Shown: positions 18,737-26,441, numbered from the stretch's first letter. The stretch is DNA of 64,000 nt from an uncultured Clostridia bacterium (GCA_934169775.1 CAKPOI010000002.1:35804-99803), one strand, 5' to 3'. A program made the numbers and translations. Notes: generated by a model not told the origin, from the sequence alone.

Positions 18737-20068
18737 TTATTTTTTTTGCATTTTTGCTATGTAAAAACCATCTTGTTTTTCTGTTGGTTCTATTTCAAAT
18801 TCCTTGCACTCATAGCTAGAATTTTTTTCCAAAAATTTCTGTACAATATCATGATTTTCTTCTTTAAAAATACTACATGTTGAATATATTAGTGTTCCTT
18901 CTTTTTTTAAATATTTGCTACAATTTTCCAATATTTGATATTGTATTTTTGATATAACTTTTAAATCCTCTGGTTTTCTATGCCATTTTATATCAGGCTT
19001 TCTTTTGATTACGCCTATTCCCATGCATGGTACATCTAGTAAAATTTTATCAAATTTTTCTTCATATTCTTTTTTATATTTTGTTGCATCATTTTGTTCT
19101 GTTTTTATAATTTCAATTCCTAGTCTTTTTGCGTTTTCTTCTATTAAATTTGTTCTTGATTGATATAAGTCCCATGCTAAAATTTCGCCTTTATTACCCA
19201 TTAATTCAGCTAGATATGTTGTTTTTCCACCAGGCGCACTACATGCATCTAATATATAATCATTTTCTTTAGGTTCTAACATATATGCTGCCATTCCTGC
19301 TGATAGATCTTGAACTGTAAAATATCCATTTTTAAACATATCTATATTTTCTATATTTTTTACTTTTTCTAGAATATAAAAATCAGGGTTTTCTTTAATA
19401 TTAGTAAAATTTATTTTTTCTTCTTTTAAATTTTTCTCAAATTGTTCTTTGTTAATTTTTAAATTATTTCTTCTTATTGTTATATTTGGTCTTTGTACCA
19501 AACTACCACAGATTTTCCTTACTTCTGCTAAAATTTTTTCATTTTTTGTTTTATCTTCTTTTGTAATATTATATCCCCTATCCTCTAATAATTTTTCTAT
19601 TATCCATGTTGGCATAGATGTTGTTTTTGATATTTTTTCTATTGGATTTTCTATTTTAAATAGTTCGGCATAATCTACCATACTTACTTTTCTTAATATT
19701 GCATTTACAAAATTTGCACTTGATTTATGTCCATATCTTTTTGCTAGATTTACACTTTCATTTACTGCTGCTGATTGTGGGATTTTATCTAAAAATAATA
19801 TTTGATATATTCCCATTCTTAATATATTAATTACCCAAGGTGATATTTTTTTCATTTTTATTTTTGAGTGTTTTTCTATTATTACATCTAATGTTAATTT
19901 CCATGTTGTTACTCCATATGTTATTTCTGAAATTAATCCTATATCCTGTGGTTTTAATTTTTCTCTATTAGCATTTAATATTTCATTTAGTGCTATATTT
20001 GAATATGCTTCTTCTTTATCAATTTTATATAATACTTTTAGTGCTAGTTCTCTTACTTTATCTACCAT
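18737..20068 (-). CDS. rsmB: 16S rRNA (cytosine-967-C5)-methyltransferase RsmB
   Basis: 443 residues with an N-terminal NusB-like RNA-binding domain (about 1-140) and a C-terminal SAM-dependent methyltransferase domain. Motif I reads CSAPGGKTT, and the two cysteines of motifs IV and VI are in DVPCMG and YSTCSIF. The enzyme methylates C967 of 16S rRNA. A 189-bp AT-rich gap with no visible gene separates it from pilM-pilN. It is divergent from the sporulation cluster. Confidence 0.94.
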   Translation of the reverse strand: MVDKVRELALKVLYKIDKEEAYSNIALNEILNANREKLKPQDIGLISEITYGVTTWKLTLDVIIEKHSKIKMKKISPWVINILRMGIYQILFLDKIPQSAAVNESVNLAKRYGHKSSANFVNAILRKVSMVDYAELFKIENPIEKISKTTSMPTWIIEKLLEDRGYNITKEDKTKNEKILAEVRKICGSLVQRPNITIRRNNLKINKEQFEKNLKEEKINFTNIKENPDFYILEKVKNIENIDMFKNGYFTVQDLSAGMAAYMLEPKENDYILDACSAPGGKTTYLAELMGNKGEILAWDLYQSRTNLIEENAKRLGIEIIKTEQNDATKYKKEYEEKFDKILLDVPCMGIGVIKRKPDIKWHRKPEDLKVISKIQYQILENCSKYLKKEGTLIYSTCSIFKEENHDIVQKFLEKNSSYECKEFEIEPTEKQDGFYIAKMQKK

Positions 20069-20182
20069 TTTTTTACCATCCTTTTTTATTGCATTTTATC
20101 ATGTTTCATTTTAATTGTAAATTTATTTTTTGCAATATTTTTATTTTTATTTGTATATTTTTTCAAAAAACGGAAAAAATGT

Positions 20183-20189
20183 TTATAAT
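20183..20189 (+). promoter_or_regulatory. Possible -10 element of the dodecin-spoVA unit
   Basis: TATAATA lies 28 bp upstream of the ATG. No good GNATA-type -35 element of the forespore sigma factors lies 17-18 nt upstream, so the sigma specificity is not clear from sequence. Confidence 0.3.
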
Positions 20190-20217
20190 AGATTTTTAAT
20201 GAAAGGAATGTGTGTAT

Positions 20218-20439
20218 ATGGAAATTGAAAAACATTTAACTATAACAGGCAATTCAACTGTATCTTGGAAAGATGCTATTGTTAAAGCTATTGAGGAGGC
20301 TTCTAAAACTATTGATTATTTATCAAGTGTTAGAATTTTAGATCAATATGCAAAAATTGATGGAAATAAGATTTCTGAATATTTTGTTGATTTAGATTTA
20401 AGTTTTGTTTTAGATTTAAATAGAAAGGATGAAAAATAG
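20218..20439 (+). CDS. Dodecin-like small protein in front of spoVA
   Basis: 73 residues. GNSTVSWKDAIVKAIEEASKT, then a beta strand with YAKIDGNKISEY and a final strand, matches the beta-alpha-beta-beta layout of dodecin-fold proteins, which form hollow multimers; some bind flavin. I choose the ATG at 20218 over the GTG at 20212 because AAAGGA lies 10 nt upstream. The TAG stop touches the spoVAC ATG, so the gene is co-translated with the spore dipicolinate channel genes. A link to spore small-molecule handling is inference from position. Confidence 0.75.
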   Translation: MEIEKHLTITGNSTVSWKDAIVKAIEEASKTIDYLSSVRILDQYAKIDGNKISEYFVDLDLSFVLDLNRKDEK

Positions 20440-20919
20440 ATGAATTCTAATTCTTCTAATCCAATTGAAAGTAAGCAAAAATATCAAGAATATGTTAATA
20501 AGAAATCTCCTAATTCTCCTATTTGGAAGAATTGCTTTAATGCTTTTTGGGTTGGTGGTTTAATTTGTACTATTGGACAAATTATTTCTAATATTTGCAA
20601 GTCTCGTGGTTTTGATACTGCTATGTCTGGTACTATTGTTTCTATTATTCTTATTGGTATTTCTGCATTTTTGACTGGATTAAATATTTTTAATAAGATT
20701 GGTAAATTTGCTGGTGCTGGTTCTTTAGTTCCTATTACTGGTTTTGCAAATTCTATTGTTTCTCCAGCTATGGAGTATAAATCTGAAGGTTATGTTATGG
20801 GTGTTGGTGGCAAAATGTTTACTGTTGCTGGCCCAGTTTTAGTTTTTGGTATTTCTGCTTCTATTATTGTTGGACTTGTTTATTTGCTATTTAATACTCA
20901 ATCTATTACTTTGGTATAG
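20440..20919 (+). CDS. spoVAC: Stage V sporulation protein AC
   Basis: 159 residues of an integral membrane protein. It is part of the inner spore-membrane channel that moves calcium dipicolinate into the forespore and releases it at germination. The family pattern is clear: an NAFWVGGLICTIGQ-type first helix, then GAGSLVPITGFANS and a Gly-rich helical end. It begins directly at the stop codon of the dodecin-like gene. Confidence 0.95.
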   Translation: MNSNSSNPIESKQKYQEYVNKKSPNSPIWKNCFNAFWVGGLICTIGQIISNICKSRGFDTAMSGTIVSIILIGISAFLTGLNIFNKIGKFAGAGSLVPITGFANSIVSPAMEYKSEGYVMGVGGKMFTVAGPVLVFGISASIIVGLVYLLFNTQSITLV

Positions 20920-20940
20920 AGTTTATTACTTTGTTTGTGT

Positions 20941-20965
20941 ATGAAAATTGCTTTGCAAATTTCAT
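20941..20965. repeat. Small palindrome between spoVAC and spoVAD
   Basis: ATGAAAATTGC pairs with GCAAATTTCAT around a TTT loop. A closely similar palindrome (GAAATTTGC TTT GCAAATTTC) occurs downstream of the ribosomal operon at 46215-46235. Confidence 0.5.
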
Positions 20966-21039
20966 AGCAAATTATTGATGTAATTTATCTCTTTGTAATT
21001 AGCATTTTATTTAAAATTTTATGTTAGGAGTTGAATTTT

Positions 21040-22041
21040 TTGAAAAAGTTAGGTAAACAAACTATTCAGTTTGATGCTCCTCCTACTATTGCAGAATGTG
21101 CAAGTATAGTTGGTCCTAAGGAGGCTCAAGGTCCTCTTTCTAAATATTTTGATCAAACTTTAGATGATGAATTTTGGGGAGAAAAAACTTGGGAAAAAGC
21201 TGAAAGTAAAATTATAAAAGAAACTGTAAATACTGTTATTAATAAATCTGGTATTCCTTCTGATAAAATTGATTGCTGTTTTGCTGGTGATTTATTAAAT
21301 CAGTGTATTTCTTCTAGTTTTGGACTTCGTGAATTAAATATTCCGTTTTTTGGAGTTTTTGGTGCTTGTTCTACTTTTGTAGAATCTATGTGTTTAGGAG
21401 CAATGTGTGTGGAAAGTTTTGCTGAAAATGTACTTTGTGCTACATCTAGTCATTTTTGTAGTGCAGAAAAGCAATTCCGTTTTCCTTTAGAATTAGGAAA
21501 TCAACGTCCTCCTTCTGCTCAATGGACTGTTACTGGTTCTGGTGCAGCTATTTTGACTAAATCTGGTCAAGGTCCTTTTATTACTACCATCACTCCTGGT
21601 AAAATTGTTGATATGGGTATAAAGGATGCTAATAATATGGGTGCTGCTATGGCTCCAGCTTTTTGTGATACATTAGTTACTCATTTTTTGGATACTGGTA
21701 GAAATCCTAGTTATTATGATGTTATTATTAGTGGAGATTTAGGCTATATTGGTAAGGATATTGCTATAGATATTATGCGTTCTCAAGGTTATAATATTAG
21801 GTCTAATTATAATGATTGTGGTGTTCTTATTTTTGATAAGTCTGAACAAGATACTCATTCTGGTGGTAGTGGATGTGGTTGCTGTGGTTCTGTTTTTTCT
21901 GGTTATTTCTTTAAGCAATTACGTGATAGAAAAATTAAAAAGATGCTTCTTATTGCTACTGGTGCTTTGATGAATTCTACTAGTTCTCAACAAGGTGAGA
22001 GTATTCCTGGTATTGCTCATGCTATTAGTATTGAGGTTTAA
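21040..22041 (+). CDS. spoVAD: Stage V sporulation protein AD
   Basis: About 333 residues of the soluble dipicolinate-binding component of the SpoVA channel, a thiolase/ketoacyl-synthase-like fold (GACSTFVESM, SHFCSAEKQFR, SGDLGYIG). I place the start at the TTG at 21040, giving MKKLGKQTIQF; AGGAG ends 9 nt upstream. The TTG at 21031 directly abuts that site and is unlikely. No ATG is available in frame nearby. A 110-bp gap containing a 47-bp palindromic repeat separates it from spoVAE. Confidence 0.93.
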   Translation: MKKLGKQTIQFDAPPTIAECASIVGPKEAQGPLSKYFDQTLDDEFWGEKTWEKAESKIIKETVNTVINKSGIPSDKIDCCFAGDLLNQCISSSFGLRELNIPFFGVFGACSTFVESMCLGAMCVESFAENVLCATSSHFCSAEKQFRFPLELGNQRPPSAQWTVTGSGAAILTKSGQGPFITTITPGKIVDMGIKDANNMGAAMAPAFCDTLVTHFLDTGRNPSYYDVIISGDLGYIGKDIAIDIMRSQGYNIRSNYNDCGVLIFDKSEQDTHSGGSGCGCCGSVFSGYFFKQLRDRKIKKMLLIATGALMNSTSSQQGESIPGIAHAISIEV

Positions 22042-22058
22042 ATTTTTTTATTAAAGAT

Positions 22059-22105
22059 GCGGACTTTAATATGCTCTAATAAGTGCTAATGTTATTAATG
22101 TCCGC
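22059..22105. repeat. 47-bp palindromic repeat, copy 2
   Basis: GCGGACTTTAATA and TATTAATGTCCGC form 13-bp arms with one mismatch around a 21-nt loop. It lies between spoVAD and spoVAE. The other full copies are at 8715 and 46152, with a degenerate copy at 1088. Confidence 0.75.
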
Positions 22106-22149
22106 TTTTGTTCTATTATAGTATTATAGTATAGATTGGGGGTTATCTT

Positions 22150-22542
22150 ATGGATTTGAATTGGGCTGAAGTTTTTGCTTGGCCGTCTCTTTTGAAGTGC
22201 TTTGTTGTTGGTGGACTTATTTGTGTGATTGGCCAAATTTTAATTGATAAAACTAAACTTACTCCTGCTCGTATTTTAGTTATTTTTGTTACTACTGGTG
22301 CTATTCTGGGTGGTCTTGGTATTTATCAATATCTTGTTGATTTCGCTGGTGCTGGTGCTACTGTTCCTTTGACTGGTTTTGGCTACAATTTGGCTAAAGG
22401 TGCTATTGAGGGTGTTAAACAGTCTGGTATTGTTGGTGCTTTTACTGGTGGTGTTAAGGCTGCCGCTGGTGGTATTGCTGCTGCTGTCTTTTTCGGTTAT
22501 CTTGCTTCTTTGATTTCTAAGCCTAAAATGAAAAAGCAGTAA
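22150..22542 (+). CDS. spoVAE: Stage V sporulation protein AE
   Basis: 130-residue membrane protein of the SpoVA channel. It starts like SpoVAC (LKCFVVGGLICVIGQ) and has the GAGATVPLTGFGYNLAKG motif, then GGIAAAVFFGYLASL. GGGGG-like Shine-Dalgarno sequence precedes the ATG. The codon choice has more C and G than the preceding spoVA genes. A terminator follows directly, so this is the end of the unit; no spoVAF or gpr homologue follows. Confidence 0.94.
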   Translation: MDLNWAEVFAWPSLLKCFVVGGLICVIGQILIDKTKLTPARILVIFVTTGAILGGLGIYQYLVDFAGAGATVPLTGFGYNLAKGAIEGVKQSGIVGAFTGGVKAAAGGIAAAVFFGYLASLISKPKMKKQ

Positions 22543-22598
22543 TATGCAATTTTATATCATGTTTATTATTATAATTATTAATTTTTTTAAAAATTTTA

Positions 22599-22633
22599 AA
22601 AGAACCTTTTTTATCTAATAAGGTTCTTTTTTT
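22599..22633 (+). terminator. Terminator after spoVAE
   Basis: A perfect 10-bp stem AAAGAACCTT (22599-22608) with its complement at 22621-22630, a 12-nt loop and a T run to 22633. Confidence 0.8.
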
Positions 22634-22668
22634 CTCTATTTTCATATATTTTTATATACTTTTTTGAA

Positions 22669-22789
22669 TTTTTTCACGTTTTTGGGAGATGTTTTTTTAT
22701 TTTTTTCACGTTTTGTGGAGATAAATTTCAAATTTTTTCACGTTTTTGGGAGATGCTTTTTTGATTTTTTCACATTTTGTGGAGATTCT
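22669..22789. repeat. Four tandem copies of a 32-bp unit
   Basis: The core TTTTTTCAC(G/A)TTTT recurs with TCAC at 22674, 22706, 22738 and 22770, exactly 32 bp apart. Alternating copies end TTGGGAGAT or GTGGAGAT. It fills the gap between the spoVAE terminator and the pentapeptide gene. Confidence 0.7.
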
Positions 22790-22797
22790 TTAGAATT

Positions 22798-23439
22798 TTA
22801 TTGCTTTATTTTTACTCCTAATAAGTACATTATATCTATGGCTTGAAACTGATTTATAATAGCTCCTTTTATGTCTTCTATTGAAACTGCTATTCCTTCA
22901 ATATTACTATTTGATAAATCTATATCTTTTAGACTTGTTTTAAATATCTGAGCTTGTGTTAAATCTGCTTTGTTGTATATTATATTTTTTAATTTATTTT
23001 CTTGGAAATTACTATTTCTTAGACTTGTATCTTCAAATGCTACTTTTTCTATACTGGCTAATGAAAAATTGGCATAATTCATATTTGTTTCTTTAAAACT
23101 CACATTGTATATCCTTGTTTCTGTAAGGTTACATCCTGTTAATTTGCAATTATTAAACTCACATCTTATAAAACTGCTGTTTTCAAATGAAGTATTTGAA
23201 AAATTGCAATTATTAAATTCTATATCAGTAAATGTGCTATATTGTAGTTTACTATTTATTATTTCTGTGTTTTTTATTACTGCTTTTTCTATTCTTATAT
23301 CTGTATATTCATTATTTTCTTCTATGTGATTTTCAAGATATATTTTTTCTAGTTCTGCATTTTCTTTTAATTCTTTGTTTAGATTTTCAATTTTTCTTAA
23401 TTTACTTATTTCTATTTTTTGTGGCTTTATTATATTCAA
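22798..23439 (-). CDS. Pentapeptide-repeat protein
   Basis: 213 residues. From about residue 60 to 185 a five-residue period of A/C/S/T(N/D)(F/L) units is visible (YSTF, CNFSNTSFENSSFIRCEF, CNLTETRI, ANFSLASI, SNFQENKL, ADLTQAQI), predicting a right-handed quadrilateral beta helix. The N-terminal 50 residues are Lys/Glu-rich. The gene lies 19 bp after the prolyl-tRNA editing gene and likely shares its transcript. Function is unknown. Confidence 0.85.
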   Translation of the reverse strand: MNIIKPQKIEISKLRKIENLNKELKENAELEKIYLENHIEENNEYTDIRIEKAVIKNTEIINSKLQYSTFTDIEFNNCNFSNTSFENSSFIRCEFNNCKLTGCNLTETRIYNVSFKETNMNYANFSLASIEKVAFEDTSLRNSNFQENKLKNIIYNKADLTQAQIFKTSLKDIDLSNSNIEGIAVSIEDIKGAIINQFQAIDIMYLLGVKIKQ

Positions 23440-23458
23440 TATTTTTCTCCTTTTTGTA

Positions 23459-23959
23459 TTAATTTACTTCTTTTATTTCTACTAGTTCAACTTTGTTTCC
23501 ATGTTCTTTTATAATATTAATTAAATCTTTAGTTTTTAACCATATTGTTGCTGTATTATCATTTGGATGTATTCCTATAATATCAGTTTTTTCAATAAAT
23601 TCTTTATCTAGAAAAACTTTTACTTTATTTTCTTTATCATTTAGAATTCCTAATGGTGATACAGATCCTGGTAAAATTTGTATCATATCTTTTAATTCTT
23701 TTTCTGATGCAAAACTTAATGGTCTAGTATTATTTTCTTTTCTGAATTCTTTTAGATTTACTCTTTTATTTCCTTTTACTGTTATTAAATAATAGTTTTC
23801 TTTTTTGTCATCTCTTACAAATAAGTTTTTGGCATCTGATTCTGGATATGGTATTTCTGCTTCAGATATTTCTGACATACTATATACTGCTTTGTGTTCT
23901 GTAATTTCATACCATATTTGTTTGTTTTTTATATATTCATATATTTGCTTTTTATCCAT
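23459..23959 (-). CDS. ProX/YbaK-family aminoacyl-tRNA deacylase (prolyl-tRNA editing)
   Basis: 166 residues of the YbaK/ProRS-editing fold. Visible family features are KNLFVRDDKKENYYLI, the lysine-bearing LREF-like region (KEFRKEN) and the substrate loop LPGSVSPLGILND with FIEKTDIIGIHPND. These proteins hydrolyse mischarged Ala- or Cys-tRNA(Pro) in trans. It is the upstream gene of a two-gene unit with the pentapeptide protein. Confidence 0.9.
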   Translation of the reverse strand: MDKKQIYEYIKNKQIWYEITEHKAVYSMSEISEAEIPYPESDAKNLFVRDDKKENYYLITVKGNKRVNLKEFRKENNTRPLSFASEKELKDMIQILPGSVSPLGILNDKENKVKVFLDKEFIEKTDIIGIHPNDNTATIWLKTKDLINIIKEHGNKVELVEIKEVN

Positions 23960-24122
23960 TTTTACTCCTTTTTATTTCTTCTTTTATTTCTATTATTGTT
24001 TGTCTAATACTAACTGTCATAATCTCATGTAAAATGATGATTTACTATTTTACTTAACCATTATTATTTTATCTATATTTTTGATAAATTACAATATAAT
24101 AAATTAAAGTTTATAGAAAAAC

Positions 24123-24144
24123 CTCTCCTCATTTCTGAGGAGAG
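24123..24144 (-). terminator. Terminator after the 96-residue gene
   Basis: A perfect 9-bp stem, CTCTCCTCA with its complement, with a 4-nt loop; on the minus strand GTTTTT follows. Confidence 0.75.
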
Positions 24145-24157
24145 AAAAACATATTTT

Positions 24158-24448
24158 TTACTTTCTTCTGGATACCAGTTTAATTCTCAATGATTTTGTA
24201 AAACCAAATTCTTCATTGTCCATAAGGACACCAAAGAAATAGTCTGTATCATCTCTGCGGATTTCAACAATTTTGCCAAAGCCTTCATGTTGAATTCCGG
24301 GACAAATATATCCATGACAGTCCGCAGTTACGCGAACTCGATCATATAATTGAAATTTGTCCTCTCCATTAATCCGAACTGCAACAGGGATGTCGAATTC
24401 ATCGATAATGAGCTGGTAATTTGAATAGATAGTGTTTTCAAGTTTCAT
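24158..24448 (-). CDS. Unknown 96-residue protein with atypical composition
   Basis: No family recognised. The sequence is mostly beta-rich with a basic C-terminus (SLRIKLVSRRK), and the middle has two cysteines in TADCHGYICPG. GC content is clearly higher than in its neighbours (about 40% by eye), with codons such as CGC, CGG and TCC that are rare nearby. It has its own promoter, a leader, AAGGAGG and a terminator, so it is an independent cassette, probably acquired horizontally. An SH3- or KOW-like fold is possible but unproven. Confidence 0.7.
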   Translation of the reverse strand: MKLENTIYSNYQLIIDEFDIPVAVRINGEDKFQLYDRVRVTADCHGYICPGIQHEGFGKIVEIRRDDTDYFFGVLMDNEEFGFTKSLRIKLVSRRK

Positions 24449-24461
24449 ATTATTTTCCTCC

Positions 24462-24473
24462 TTGGATAATTAT
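24462..24473 (-). promoter_or_regulatory. Palindrome next to the Shine-Dalgarno of the 96-residue gene
   Basis: GGATAATTATCC is a perfect 12-bp palindrome directly before AAGGAGG. It could be an operator or an RNA hairpin limiting translation. Upstream, TTTACA and TATACT 17 nt apart form a likely sigma-A promoter with a TG extension near 24535-24565. Confidence 0.45.
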
Positions 24474-24569
24474 CCTAAAAAATTTGTCTGTGGCCTTTGA
24501 CGCAACGGAGTTACAATATGTTACATCTCTTATAGTATATCATATTTACATAAATTTGTAAAACAAAAA

Positions 24570-24600
24570 GAGACAACTTAAAAAATTGTCCCCCTATTTT
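24570..24600 (-). terminator. Terminator after rplT
   Basis: On the minus strand GACAATTT pairs with AAGTTGTC-type sequence (one wobble pair) and is followed by CTTTTTG. It ends the infC-rpmI-rplT operon. Confidence 0.6.
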
Positions 24601-24630
24601 TATTTTATCCCTTATTTAGATTTTTTAATA

Positions 24631-24981
24631 CTAAGCTTTTTTTGCAACTTCTGCTAATTCACTGAATGCTTTTGGATCTGTTATAGCTAAGTCTGATAAC
24701 ATTTTTCTGTTTATTGTTACATTTGCTTTTTTTAGTCCTGCTATCATTTTGCTATATGTTGTTCCATTCATTCTTGCTGCAGCATTGATTCTTGCTATCC
24801 ATAATTTTCTGAAATTACTTTTTTTGTCTTTTCTTCCTACATATGCATATGATAAAGATTTCATTACTGCTTGGTTTGCATTTCTAAATCTATAGTGTTT
24901 TGCACCATAATATCCTTTTGCTTGTTTTAATATTTTTTTATGTCTTGCTCTTGTTGTTCTAGCTGTTTTAACTCTTGCCAT
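24631..24981 (-). CDS. rplT: 50S ribosomal protein L20
   Basis: 116 residues, a 23S rRNA-binding assembly protein and autoregulator of this operon in Bacillota. The sequence [32 protein letters not shown] is typical of L20 (positions 2-33). The ATG at 24981 is chosen over the upstream GTG at 24990, because AAGGAAGGTG lies 6 nt upstream of this ATG. Confidence 0.97.
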   Translation of the reverse strand: MARVKTARTTRARHKKILKQAKGYYGAKHYRFRNANQAVMKSLSYAYVGRKDKKSNFRKLWIARINAAARMNGTTYSKMIAGLKKANVTINRKMLSDLAITDPKAFSELAEVAKKA

Positions 24982-25019
24982 TTTTTTCACCTTCCTTATT
25001 TTGATTCTTTTCTAATTGA

Positions 25020-25223
25020 TTATCCACCATATGGTAGTAATTTTTTGATTGTTTTTTTGCATGATTTGTCTGCATAAGCATCTAATACTTTTCCTGTCTT
25101 TCTTTGTCTGCTTGTTTTGTTTGCTAATAAATGTCTTCTATTTGCTTTTGTTCTTTTTACTTTTCCTGTTGCTGTTAATCCATATCTTTTATTAGCTGCT
25201 CTGTTTGTTTTTAATTTTGCCAT
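25020..25223 (-). CDS. rpmI: 50S ribosomal protein L35
   Basis: 67 residues, strongly basic, with the L35 pattern KLKTNRAANKRYGLTATGKVK and LLANKTSRQRK. It lies between infC and rplT as in most Bacillota; GGGAGG precedes the ATG. It is co-regulated with them by the infC leader. Confidence 0.97.
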   Translation of the reverse strand: MAKLKTNRAANKRYGLTATGKVKRTKANRRHLLANKTSRQRKTGKVLDAYADKSCKKTIKKLLPYGG

Positions 25224-25257
25224 TGGTTTTTCCTCCCTTTCGATTTTGATTTTTATT

Positions 25258-25767
25258 TTATGCTTTTTTTGATAAAATCGTAAACATATTTCTACCTTCT
25301 AGTTTTGGTTGTTTTTCAACTGTTGCTATATCTTCTAGTGCTTCTATAAATTTGTTTAGTACTGTTTCTCCTGCTTTTACATTGTTTACTTCTCTTCCTC
25401 TAAAACGTAGTGTGATTTTTACTTTGTTTCCTGCTTCTAAAAATTTTCTTGCATTTTTAGTTTTGAATCCAAAGTCATGTTCTTCAATGTTTGGAGTAAC
25501 TCTTAATTCTTTTACTTCTAATACTTTTTGCTTTTTCTTTGCTTCTTTTTCTTTTTTTGCTTGCTCAAATTTGTATTTTCCGTAATTCATTATTTTGCAA
25601 ACTATTGGCTTACTGTTTGGTGCAACTACTACTAAGTCTAAATTACTTTTTCCAGCTAATTCTAATGCTGCACTTGTTGCCATTACTCCTAATTTTTCTC
25701 CGTTTGCTCCTATTACTTGTACTTCTTTTTCTCTTATTTGTCCATTAATCGGTAATTCTTGTTTTAT
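25258..25767 (-). CDS. infC: Translation initiation factor IF-3, apparent AUA start
   Basis: 169 residues with both IF-3 domains: N-terminal QELPINGQIREKEVQVIG, the linker helix rich in KKEKEAKKKQK, and the C-terminal domain with KTKNARKFLEAGNKVKITLRFRGRE. No ATG, GTG or TTG lies near the correct N-terminus. GGAGGTG is followed after 7 nt by ATA (25765-25767), just before AAACAAGAA, so the start is most likely AUA. IF-3 genes are known for rare start codons (AUU in Escherichia coli) through which IF-3 represses itself. The far upstream in-frame ATG at 25830 would run through the terminator stem and is rejected. Confidence 0.9.
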   Translation of the reverse strand: MKQELPINGQIREKEVQVIGANGEKLGVMATSAALELAGKSNLDLVVVAPNSKPIVCKIMNYGKYKFEQAKKEKEAKKKQKVLEVKELRVTPNIEEHDFGFKTKNARKFLEAGNKVKITLRFRGREVNNVKAGETVLNKFIEALEDIATVEKQPKLEGRNMFTILSKKA

Positions 25768-25786
25768 ATTAAAACACCTCCATAAA

Positions 25787-25817
25787 TAAAAAAATTGACT
25801 TTTGTTACAAGTCAATT
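25787..25817 (-). terminator. Attenuator terminator in the infC leader
   Basis: AATTGACT (25793-25800) pairs perfectly with AGTCAATT (25810-25817) around a 9-nt loop, followed by a T run on the minus strand, ending about 10 nt before the infC Shine-Dalgarno. Its 5' strand and loop can instead pair with upstream leader sequence. Confidence 0.75.
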
Positions 25818-25915
25818 CACCTTTATACACAAAAATGTTAATTAAATTCTTAATTTATTTTTGTATAACCTTTTTCCTTTGGATAAGGTGAGAAGTTTGC
25901 CTTCTTCTTGTAACA
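25787..25915 (-). ncRNA. L20-type leader RNA of infC-rpmI-rplT
   Basis: The leader of about 130 nt contains two alternative pairings. The terminator stem (25793-25817) competes with a long-range pairing: GTTACAAG (25907-25914 on the minus strand) is complementary to CTTGTAAC at 25804-25811, and TCACCTT (25885-25891) to AAGGTGA at 25817-25823. A separate hairpin lies between them (TTATACAAAAAT type arms). In Bacillus the same operon is controlled by L20-mediated attenuation; I infer the same here from position and pairing. Confidence 0.7.
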
Positions 25916-25921
25916 GATATT

Positions 25922-25949
25922 ATTATATCATACTTTTTCCGTTTGTCAA
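25922..25949 (-). promoter_or_regulatory. Sigma-A promoter of the infC operon
   Basis: On the minus strand TTGACA (25944-25949), a 16-nt spacer ending in TGA, and TATAAT (25922-25927), i.e. consensus with an extended -10. Confidence 0.8.
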
Positions 25950-25998
25950 GCATTTTTTATTATTTTTTTGCTTAGTTTACTGACAAAAAATTCTAAAA

Positions 25999-26241
25999 TT
26001 ATTGTGTTAACTCCTTTATAACTATTTGTTTTTCTTCTATTCTTCCTTCTATCCATATTATATCTTCTTTTTTTAATTCTCTATAGCATTTGTCTGCTAT
26101 CTCGTTATATCCTATTACTTTTATTTTTGATTTGTTATCTAATTCTATTTCAAATATTATTACTGCATCTGCATTTCTTATAAATGTAAATTTATATTCT
26201 GGTTCTGTTATTATTTTTCCTTTTATAAAACATATATTCAT
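25999..26241 (-). CDS. Small OB-fold (SSB-like) protein of the DGR module, copy A
   Basis: 80 residues resembling one OB-fold of single-stranded DNA-binding proteins: NICFIKGKIITEPEYKF, a central strand FEIEL, KVIGYNEIADKCY, and DIIWIEGRIEEKQIVI. This parallels the strand layout of SSB (N-V-L-G-R, A-x-x-C, K-G-D-x-V-x-V-E-G-R). A copy differing at four residues lies at 63400-63642, next to what appears to be a second DGR target. It is the last gene of the DGR cassette on this strand. I infer that it binds nucleic acid, possibly cDNA or target strands; no DGR role is established here. Confidence 0.6.
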   Translation of the reverse strand: MNICFIKGKIITEPEYKFTFIRNADAVIIFEIELDNKSKIKVIGYNEIADKCYRELKKEDIIWIEGRIEEKQIVIKELTQ

Positions 26242-26400
26242 TTTTTTCCTTATATTTACTTTCGTAAAATAAATATATTCAATTTCTTTACTAACATTTA
26301 TTTTACTGATTCTTTTTTACCTACTCTTATTATTTTTTTTATTTTTATATATTTAATAATTGGGGAAGGAATAAATCTCTTTAATACTAATACCTTTACT
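25999..26400. repeat. Duplicated segment, left part, copy A
   Basis: Nearly identical to 63400-63812: the OB-fold gene plus about 160 bp containing ACTTTCGTAAAATAAATATA and GGAAGGAATAAATCTC. Homology stops abruptly at about 26400, just before the DGR template repeat. Confidence 0.85.
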
Positions 26401-26441
26401 GTATATATTCCGTAAAATATATAATCTGAAAATTGTATTAG

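Noticed and set aside
22669..22789. CRISPR array
   Set aside because: The units are contiguous with 32-bp period and near-identical A/T-rich content; there are no unique spacers and no cas genes.
25768..25830. Long form of IF-3 starting at 25830
   Set aside because: It would translate through the attenuator stem and the Shine-Dalgarno sequence and adds residues unlike any IF-3.
26241..26400. Insertion sequence as cause of the duplicated DGR segments
   Set aside because: No transposase gene, terminal inverted repeats or target-site duplications were found at the homology boundaries.
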